Source: DATMQA01 sp035566895 (lineage in GTDB: Bacteria; Verrucomicrobiota; Verrucomicrobiia; Limisphaerales; UBA8199). Taken from it: a DNA stretch of 21,240 nt. This document shows, in pieces, positions 1 to 5,550 of this stretch. The stretch spans positions 1 through 21,240 of the forward strand of contig DATMQA010000043.1 in assembly GCA_035566895.1 (NCBI GenBank). The letters are read 5' to 3'. Position 1 is the first letter of the stretch, and every line of letters starts with the position of its first letter. The notes beneath the pieces were generated by a model. That model was not told where the DNA came from. It made no database searches and worked only from the letters and a program-made list of their open reading frames with translations. The translations under genes and the position numbers were made by a program.

Positions 1-339
1 CCCACTTCCGCCATCATGGGCAAAGGTCTCGGTAAAGATGTCGCCCTCATCACCGACGGACGTTTCTCCGGCGGCAGCCATGGGTTCGTCGTCGGCCACA
101 TCACCCCGGAAGCCTATGTCGGCGGCGCGCTCGCACTCGTCAAAAATGGCGACCCGATCACCATCGATGCCGGGAAGCGCCAAATCAACCTGGACATTCC
201 TGCCGCTGAATTGAAGAAACGCCGCCAGGCGTGGAAAGCGCCGAAGCCCCGTTATACTCGGGGTGTGCTGGCCAAATACGCCAGTGCGGTCACGTCCGCG
301 TCACTGGGCGCGGTAACGGATCAGAATCTAAAATTGTGA
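1..339 (+). CDS. ilvD: Dihydroxy-acid dehydratase, C-terminal part (5' end outside window)
   Basis: This is the last ~112 codons of IlvD, which dehydrates 2,3-dihydroxy-acids to 2-keto acids in the cytoplasm during isoleucine, valine and leucine synthesis. The frame is open from base 1, so the gene enters from the left and the ATG at 16 is internal. The IlvD/Edd signature GRFSGGSHGFVVGHITPEA is intact, followed by the family's usual C-terminal ending with RYTRGVLAKYA and SASLGAVTDQN. The stop is TGA at 337-339. The upstream Fe-S ligands and most of the active site are outside the window. The next gene, nuoB, converges on it across a 100-bp gap in which I see no convincing terminator. The identification is secure; only completeness is unknown. 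Confidence 0.95.
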   Translation, partial: PTSAIMGKGLGKDVALITDGRFSGGSHGFVVGHITPEAYVGGALALVKNGDPITIDAGKRQINLDIPAAELKKRRQAWKAPKPRYTRGVLAKYASAVTSASLGAVTDQNLKL

Positions 340-439
340 AGCTTATCGCAGGGGGAAGCGACGGGCCGTCGGTTCGCCGCGTTTGGTGGCGAGTTTGATG
401 ATTTCGTGCTGAACAAGAGCGAAATCAACGCCATGCGGC

Positions 440-1054
440 TCAGCCGCCAGGTACAATGAGCAGCGGGTGCCATACCTGCGGATTGCTCGGCGGAACGAGG
501 TCGTGTTCTCCGAACCGAGGCACAGGAAACTCACTCGGGGCGTTCGGGTCGCCGTGACTTGCACAGTTCGGACCTGTGAGCTTTTGCTCATCAATCTTGC
601 GCTGTAGCGTCATGAAAGCATGAAGGAGCGCTTCGGGACGCGGTGGACAGCCAGGAATATGCACATCCACCGGGACGTAGCGGTCGATGCCTTTGAGCAC
701 GTTGTAGCCCTGTTTGAACGGGCCGCCGCTGATGGCGCAGGCGCCCATCGCGATGACGTACTTTGGCTCGGGCATTTGGTTGTAGAGCCGCACGACCTGG
801 GGCGCCATTTTCTTGGTCACCGTGCCGGCGACAATCATGAGATCCGCCTGGCGCGGTGACGCGCGGAACACTTCAGCGCCGAATCGCGCCAGGTCGTAGC
901 GCGCCATCGTCGTTGCAATCATTTCGATAGCGCAGCAGGCCAGGCCAAACTGGAGCGGCCACACCGAGTTCTTGCGGCCCCAGTTGTAAAGCTCCTCCAA
1001 GGTCGTGGTGAAGATACCCTGCTTGCTCAGCTCGCTTCTCAGTCCTTCACCCAT
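440..1054 (-). CDS. nuoB: NADH-quinone oxidoreductase subunit B (complex I, N2 cluster subunit)
   Basis: The 204-residue product is NuoB, the peripheral-arm subunit of respiratory complex I that holds the terminal 4Fe-4S cluster N2 and passes electrons to quinone. All four expected cysteines are present: the adjacent pair C40-C41 in FGLACCAIEM, C106 in GACAISGG and C136 in IPGCPPRPE. The protein is longer than many NuoB proteins because of a ~45-residue tail rich in Pro, ending WHPLLIVPGG. The ATG at 1054 lies only 6 bp after the rpmI stop and has no visible Shine-Dalgarno, which suggests translational coupling. No nuoA, nuoC or nuoD is adjacent, so this is either an isolated extra copy or a separated complex I gene. 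Family assignment is secure; whether it joins a working complex is unknown. Confidence 0.95.
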   Translation of the reverse strand: MGEGLRSELSKQGIFTTTLEELYNWGRKNSVWPLQFGLACCAIEMIATTMARYDLARFGAEVFRASPRQADLMIVAGTVTKKMAPQVVRLYNQMPEPKYVIAMGACAISGGPFKQGYNVLKGIDRYVPVDVHIPGCPPRPEALLHAFMTLQRKIDEQKLTGPNCASHGDPNAPSEFPVPRFGEHDLVPPSNPQVWHPLLIVPGG

Positions 1055-1060
1055 AGCAGT

Positions 1061-1270
1061 TCAATGACTGAACGGCAAATTTTGCATGATACGATAAATA
1101 TCGGTCGGCCCGACGAGCGCCGCTCTTCGCAATGACCGTCGGCGTTTGGGATTTTTATTTTGGAGCAGATGGCGCCGGCCCGCACCTCGGCGCAGGACTT
1201 TTCCGCTAGCGGTTATTTTGAAACGCTTGGCCACTGACTTCCTAGTCTTAATACCTCTGGGGCGCCGCAT
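1061..1270 (-). CDS. rpmI: 50S ribosomal protein bL35
   Basis: The 69-residue, strongly basic product is bL35 of the large ribosomal subunit. Diagnostic stretches are KTRKSVAKRFKITASGKVLR, RRGAGRRHLLQNKN and RRAALV, ending with a DIYRIMQNLPF-type C-terminus; length fits the family (about 65 residues). The start at 1270 gives MRRPRGIKTRKS rather than the usual MPK-LKTRKS, so the first residues are atypical. A purine-rich stretch (AAAGAAAG) sits ~10 nt upstream. bL35 is normally encoded in an infC-rpmI-rplT operon, but here it is followed directly by nuoB, and neither infC nor rplT is adjacent. It may be a relocated only copy or a second, diverged paralogue; the window cannot decide. Confidence 0.93.
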   Translation of the reverse strand: MRRPRGIKTRKSVAKRFKITASGKVLRRGAGRRHLLQNKNPKRRRSLRRAALVGPTDIYRIMQNLPFSH

Positions 1271-1403
1271 ACTGGTTCACTTTCTTTAGCAAGGCACAAC
1301 CGGATCACGTGCTCGCGGTGGGTCAAAAGCCGGTTTGTCTCATTTCGCGCTTATCATCGGCCCGTGGATGTACCCGCGCCAATACTTAGAAAATGCAATG
1401 ACG

Positions 1404-1418
1404 ATACCTTTAAGGTAT
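1404..1418. repeat. 15-bp palindrome upstream of rpmI
   Basis: The string ATACCTT-T-AAGGTAT is a perfect palindrome around one central base, about 135 bp upstream of the rpmI start. It could be an operator or part of a promoter, but no regulator is encoded nearby. The rest of the 1271-1486 gap shows no convincing promoter or gene. Confidence 0.35.
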
Positions 1419-1486
1419 GGACTGCGAACCAGTTTGGAATTTGATGCCAGGACAAATAGAGACTGCAATGGATGGGATCAGCCGCG

Positions 1487-2066
1487 ATGAACAGGCTCGC
1501 GCTAAACCTCAAGCTGCAGCCAGTGGGCACCTTCGTTGGGTTGGCGCTGTCCGCGGGCCGTGGCCCAAAAGAATGACGATCGGCCGCCGCAGGTCAAATT
1601 TGCTTTCGATGAAAAAGAGATATCGGTGCCATGCGTTGCCTTTTTGCCGACTTCACATCAAAGCCGCACGACCGATCCACCCGCACCGCTGAAAATGCAC
1701 GCAAACTGTTGCAACAGAACCACAAACAATTGGACATCATCTCAAAAAGCGTCGTCTCATGCTACACCTCATGCAAAAGCAGGTTGCTGAGAGGCTGGGG
1801 GTTGCCTTCGGCGCCTAAGAACCTTTCACCCAAGGACGGAGACGACCCTTGGGCGGATTACACGGTTGCGCAAATGTATGACTTCCTTTCCCATTACAAG
1901 TTGCCGCGAAAACCGGGCGCGAAATTCGACTACTCCAATTTCGGGATGGGGTTGCTGGGGTGCCGTTGATGCCAAAATATCGTTCGTTAAGAATGGAGCT
2001 GGGATGGTGAAGCAGGCAATTCTCCACCAAAACGGCAAGGTCCAGAAGGCGGAGAAAGTGAAATAA
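1487..2066 (+). pseudogene. Decayed serine beta-lactamase-family (AmpC/AmpH-like) gene, internally deleted
   Basis: From about 1790 the frame reads GLPSAPKNLSPKDG, DDPWADYTVAQMYDFLSHYK and GAKFDYSNFGMGLLG, which matches the region around the YxN motif of class C beta-lactamase/D-Ala-D-Ala carboxypeptidase-like serine hydrolases. Right after GMGLLG the sequence jumps to another frame with VDAKISFVKNGAG and LHQNGKVQKAEKVK, stop at 2064-2066. This resembles the end of the same family's C-terminal extension, so roughly the middle of the protein is missing. Upstream, an ATG at 1487 starts a signal-peptide-like MNRLALNLKLQPVGTFVGLA in the same frame as the first piece, but it hits stops after ~28 codons and no SxxK nucleophile motif is readable. 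The central and C-terminal pieces are convincing; the 5' extent is tentative. Confidence 0.7.
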
Positions 2067-2078
2067 CTTCCACCTTCG

Positions 2079-2157
2079 ATAATGCCGAGTCAGAAACGTG
2101 AAAAACAGGGTGTTCCCTTCGATTTTGAAGAAATCACGCTGTTGAACTCGGCATTAT
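2079..2157. repeat. Palindromic ~79-bp repeat element, copy 1
   Basis: Perfect 12-bp inverted ends (ATAATGCCGAGT at 2079-2090 and ACTCGGCATTAT at 2146-2157) enclose 55 bp with an A/G-rich left half and a central hairpin, CTTC-gatttt-GAAG, extendable outward with mismatches to GTG/CAC. A diverged copy lies at 3653-3731. This copy sits between the beta-lactamase pseudogene and the 3' end of the VCBS gene. The architecture resembles a small non-autonomous (MITE- or REP-like) element; no transposase is linked. Confidence 0.6.
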
Positions 2158-2212
2158 TCAGAACCCGGCGTCCGCATCGAACTTTGCATTCCGCAAGCCG
2201 ACAGAACGAACA

Positions 2213-3397
2213 TCATCGCCCGAGCAACAAAGTCACGCCGCCGCTCTCAAAGCTGGACGCTGCGATGTCGAGTTTGCCGTCCTCGTTCACGTCGCCGACA
2301 GTGAGACGGTAAGCGCCCGCCCCGACAGGAAATGGTGACCCGGCGGCTGGTGTGAATTCGCCTTGTCCGTCGCCCAAAAGAACCACGACCTTCGATGCGA
2401 ACGGCGCTTTGGGATCCACGGTGGTGGCGACGAGATCGATATGCCCATCCCTGTTGATATCCACGGCGACCAAATCGGCTGCAGGCCATCCGACATTGAT
2501 TGGCGCACCGTGCCTCTTCGTGAATTTGCCGTGCCCGTCGTTCAACAGGATACTCAGAATATTGGTGTGCCCATGGCTGAGCACGATGTCCGGATGCCCG
2601 TCGCCATTCACATCGACAATCGCCGCCGCGTGTGGATCCGGTGCGGTGAGCAATGTCTGGTCAGCGGTGATAGCGAAGCCGCCTTTGCCACCGCCACGCC
2701 GCGTCTCGACGCGACCGGCTGCGGATTCAGCCAGCTGCCCCGGAATTGAGGTCACTAAATCAAGATGTCCATCGCCATCGAGATCACCCAAGGCGAACCA
2801 AAAGATCCAAGCACCCTGCTCCAGTTTCACAACGGGTCCAGGAGAGAAGCCGCCGTGTCCGTCGCCAAGGAAAATCTCGATGGAATTTCGCCAGCCATTG
2901 GCTGATACCAGGTCGAGGTTTCCATCACCATTGAGGTCCGCAAAGCGTAGAACCGGCTTATAATCGCGGCCTTCAGCGGACTCGCCCACAGCCAGCAGCG
3001 GGCCGGAAACCGAATTGAAGCCGCCCCCGCGATTTCCAAGGAAAATACGCACACTCTCCTTTTTGCCCACCTTGCTCGACACCCCCAAATCGAGAATTCC
3101 GTCGTTGTTCACGTCCCCAAGCGCGACTGCGCCCGGCGTGACATCAAAGTCCATCGAACCCTGGGCGGTAGGAACAAAATGACCTTTGCCGTCGCCGGAC
3201 CATACCGCCAGCCTTTTCTGTAGGATATGCGTGGTGACCAGATCGAGGTGACCGTCGTGATTAAGGTCCACCAGAAAAACCCCACCCGATTTCGATTCGC
3301 CGACTACCACCGGAGCCGGGGCAAATAGTGGACCTTGCGCGAAGCCGTAAGCGGCGCAGCAGACGACCGTAGCCAGTGTGCTGGCAAATTTACTCAT
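2213..3397 (-). CDS. Secreted FG-GAP/VCBS repeat protein
   Basis: The 394-residue protein starts with a signal peptide (MSKFASTLATVVCCAAYGFA, probable cleavage after AYGFA) and is then built from seven FG-GAP/VCBS-type repeats with calcium-binding loops. The loops are near residues 44-53 (DLNHDGHLDL), 95-104, 154-163, 205-214, 262-271, 313-322 and 369-378 (DVNEDGKLDI). Seven such blades would make a complete beta-propeller of the integrin-alpha type, typical of extracellular or periplasmic binding proteins; no catalytic domain is visible. The start at 3397 is supported by an AAAGGAG Shine-Dalgarno (complement of 3408-3414) 10 nt upstream. An inverted repeat lies just beyond it at 3427-3468. 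Ligand and partner are unknown; the ankyrin gene upstream on the same strand is ~390 bp away, so an operon is uncertain. Confidence 0.9.
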   Translation of the reverse strand: MSKFASTLATVVCCAAYGFAQGPLFAPAPVVVGESKSGGVFLVDLNHDGHLDLVTTHILQKRLAVWSGDGKGHFVPTAQGSMDFDVTPGAVALGDVNNDGILDLGVSSKVGKKESVRIFLGNRGGGFNSVSGPLLAVGESAEGRDYKPVLRFADLNGDGNLDLVSANGWRNSIEIFLGDGHGGFSPGPVVKLEQGAWIFWFALGDLDGDGHLDLVTSIPGQLAESAAGRVETRRGGGKGGFAITADQTLLTAPDPHAAAIVDVNGDGHPDIVLSHGHTNILSILLNDGHGKFTKRHGAPINVGWPAADLVAVDINRDGHIDLVATTVDPKAPFASKVVVLLGDGQGEFTPAAGSPFPVGAGAYRLTVGDVNEDGKLDIAASSFESGGVTLLLGR

Positions 3398-3426
3398 AAG
3401 CGTCTCACTCCTTTCACAAGTTCATA

Positions 3427-3468
3427 GGATTAATTTGACATCCGCTCACTCAGAATTTGTCAAAATCC
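3427..3468. promoter_or_regulatory. Inverted repeat upstream of the VCBS gene (operator or promoter candidate)
   Basis: GGATTAATTTGACA at 3427-3440 and TGTCAAAATCC at 3458-3468 form an inverted repeat (core TTTGACA/TGTCAAA) around a 17-bp spacer, 30-71 bp upstream of the VCBS start. The TTGACA string read leftward is a perfect -35 hexamer, but no good -10 follows at 17 bp, so an operator is as likely as a promoter. Confidence 0.4.
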
Positions 3469-3652
3469 CGTAAATTTCTTGTAAAGAAAATGTGAGTTTG
3501 GGCGATCCTAGCCACCTTTGCGACTCGGGCACGAACGCATGGACACGACGCAGGTGTGTCGGCAAGGAGGCCCGCACAAGTCGGTATCGTCCGCCTGACC
3601 AACTTTTGAACTTTCTCCAAAGTCTCTGAACGTCTTCGGCGGCCGGCGCGGC

Positions 3653-3731
3653 TAATGCGCCGAGTGAAGAAAGGAAAAAGGAGACGATTCATTCCACTTG
3701 GGAACAATCGCCTCTCGATGCTCGGCATTAT
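3653..3731. repeat. Palindromic ~79-bp repeat element, copy 2
   Basis: TAATGCGCCGAGT at the left end and CTCGGCATTAT at the right end pair as inverted repeats with a 2-nt bulge. The 55-bp interior matches copy 1 (2079-2157) at about 25 of 55 positions without gaps. Its centre folds into a strong hairpin, CGATT-ca-TTCC-acttg-GGAA-c-AATCG, at the same place as the hairpin in copy 1 although the stem sequence differs. It lies ~57 bp beyond the ankyrin gene's stop. Confidence 0.55.
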
Positions 3732-3787
3732 CCGGAGTGTCATTCGAATCCCAAACCTTCGGGAATGGGTTTTGAGGTTCCACGTCG

Positions 3788-5017
3788 TTATGCACCCATG
3801 CCTAGAGCGGCCATCATCCGTGAGTCGGTCCGCAGTTTTGCGCCCAACGACGATCCTCGCTCTGAACTTTCCAGCCACTCCCGATCCACCAGCGCGCCAG
3901 CGCGAACCAAAAGCTCGACGACCTCGTGGTGGCGCGCATTTTTGAACTCCGGAGCGGGGTTGGCCCATCCGTATAGTGCCCAACCCAACGGAGTGCCCCC
4001 GTGGATCTGGTCCTTCGCGTTCATTGCCAAGTTAGTCTTCAGCAACAGGTCCGCAATTTCTGTGTGGCCGCCATAGGCGGCCCAATGCAGTCCGGTTTCT
4101 CCGTGCATGAAACTCCCGTCCGGTTCAAATCCTCGGTCTAACATGAACCCAACCGCGATTGTGTGACCGTACTCGCAAGCCCATATGAAACCGTACTCTA
4201 ATTGCTCCTTCGTCGCGGGCGCAGTTAGGCTCCCATCTTTCTTGATAAAGCAGGCCATAACGTCCACGCGTCCAGTGCCTGCCGCGCCCTCCAAGTCCAA
4301 ACGGGCGCCGCGGTTCGCCAGAAACTCCGCTGCGTCACCGCGTCCGTTGTGCAGTGCTGCCACTAGAGGGTTCCACCCGCCCTGCGCACCGTCAACGCAT
4401 GCGCCCGCGTTCAATAACTCATCGAGCAAGTCCAGCTGAACCCCCGCCTTTGCCGGGTGATAACTTGTTGCCGCCAAACCCAATACTGTGCTGGTTCCCC
4501 CGTAAGCCAAGTTCGTTGCATCGACTTCAGCGCCGGCGCCAAGCAGCGCTCTTGTGACCTCAACGATGTTTTTGGGCGTCTTCTGTCGGAAGTTCTCGAT
4601 TCCGTTGGCCGCCACATAATGAATCAGTGGGGCTTGGTGTTCTCGCGTTGACCTGGCGCGCACCAGTCCGGGATTCTCTCGGAGCAAGCGTTCCAAGGTC
4701 AGCAAATCTCCCGTCACGATAGCGTCCGCGGCCAATTCAAACCTCGACACCGGTGAATCACTCCGAACGAGTTCTTGAATGTGCTTCACAAACTTCGGCC
4801 AACTTTCGAACGCATGTTCGCGCGCGATCACCCACTGCGCATCCGCCAATGAAAGTTTCGCATCTGCGGTTTCCGCCTCGGTGAGCTTGGTGAGCCGTGG
4901 GTGAAACCTCTTGATCCGATGAATTACTTCAGGGGATTGACGCGCTTTAAACAGGTCCTTCGCCTGCTTTCGGTATTGCTCCAGGCTCGGGCGAGCCGGC
5001 AATTGCTTTGCATCCAT
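3788..5017 (-). CDS. Ankyrin-repeat protein with N-terminal helical region
   Basis: The 409-residue protein has no signal peptide or membrane segment, so it is probably cytoplasmic. Residues ~10-82 form a helical module ending in LSLADAQWVIAREHAFESWP, a segment that often precedes ankyrin repeats in environmental bacteria. Degenerate ankyrin repeats follow from ~95 to 380; the clearest are at 214-243 (GWNPLVAALHNGRGDAAEFL), 306-335 (GETGLHWAAYGGHTEIADLL) and 340-380 (GTPLGWAL with HHEVVELLVRAGA). Ankyrin repeats mediate protein binding; no enzyme domain is fused and the partner is unknown. The ATG at 5017 is preceded 7 nt upstream by GGAAGGA (complement of 5025-5031), a good Shine-Dalgarno that fixes the start. 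It is leftward, like the downstream VCBS gene. Confidence 0.88.
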   Translation of the reverse strand: MDAKQLPARPSLEQYRKQAKDLFKARQSPEVIHRIKRFHPRLTKLTEAETADAKLSLADAQWVIAREHAFESWPKFVKHIQELVRSDSPVSRFELAADAIVTGDLLTLERLLRENPGLVRARSTREHQAPLIHYVAANGIENFRQKTPKNIVEVTRALLGAGAEVDATNLAYGGTSTVLGLAATSYHPAKAGVQLDLLDELLNAGACVDGAQGGWNPLVAALHNGRGDAAEFLANRGARLDLEGAAGTGRVDVMACFIKKDGSLTAPATKEQLEYGFIWACEYGHTIAVGFMLDRGFEPDGSFMHGETGLHWAAYGGHTEIADLLLKTNLAMNAKDQIHGGTPLGWALYGWANPAPEFKNARHHEVVELLVRAGALVDREWLESSERGSSLGAKLRTDSRMMAALGMGA

Positions 5018-5550
5018 ACGAACGTCCTTCCATTCTGTGCCTGGAGTCCGCCCTAAATCAGGCTGAAAGAATGTTCGTTCTTTCGTTTTTCAGGTTGAGG
5101 GTGGGCACGGCCCTTTCCGCGGACTGGTTGCGCCCCGTCGCGCTTGGCTCAACATTGGACTTCCCAATGCTTTCGTCAACCGGATACCCGTCGTAACGAG
5201 AACGTATGCTCCCCTAACTGTCCAGTAGGGACGGCATAACAACAGCCCGGGCAAGCGAGTCCTAGAGGTCCGCCCTGGGCAATCAATGGGAACGATGGCG
5301 CGGTTGAGGATTGCGCCGATGCTTACTCTGCCACAGCCGCAGATTGGCCCTCAGGCAGCAGCACCGTTGTGCCCCAGAGAGGCGAACCGATCGAGAGACC
5401 TGAAGCAGCTTTGGTTCGGGCACCGCCCAAAGCGGCTCGGCCCGAAGTCTCGACGAACTTGGGCGATTGTGGGAGATTCGTAAGCGTGAACCTGCTCATG
5501 CCCTCGGATGAGGCTCAAAAATCTTCCTGAAGTTGTTGGACGGCCACCCC
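5018..5550. other. 533-bp gap between divergent ankyrin and SGNH-TPR genes
   Basis: Near the ankyrin start lies GAAAGAA-tgttcg-TTCTTTC followed by GTTTTT (5065-5090), a weak terminator-like hairpin reading rightward although no rightward gene precedes it. From 5240 to 5530 one rightward frame is open for 96 codons and ends 2 nt before the first possible TTG start of the next gene, but it has no ATG near its beginning and no recognisable family. It may be the tail of a broken gene or chance. Confidence 0.4.

Larger units (their letters stand above)
3398..3787. other. 390-bp gap between the VCBS and ankyrin genes
   Basis: This gap holds the VCBS Shine-Dalgarno and inverted repeat at its left end and the second palindromic element (3653-3731) toward the right. 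Open frames across it are short or antisense and overlap the repeat, so I see no gene here. Confidence 0.6.

Noticed and set aside
343..594. 83-codon leftward frame overlapping the nuoB 3' end
   Set aside because: Overlaps nuoB in another frame and has no recognisable features.
3450..3983. 177-codon leftward frame overlapping the ankyrin 3' end
   Set aside because: It crosses the palindromic element, overlaps the ankyrin gene by ~195 bp and is Arg-rich with no domain.
4123..4133. GGTTCAAATCC, a tRNA T-loop-like string
   Set aside because: Lies inside the ankyrin gene, with no cloverleaf arms around it.
5065..5090. Terminator-like hairpin with GTTTTT
   Set aside because: Only a 7-bp, A/T-rich stem, and no rightward gene lies upstream of it to terminate.
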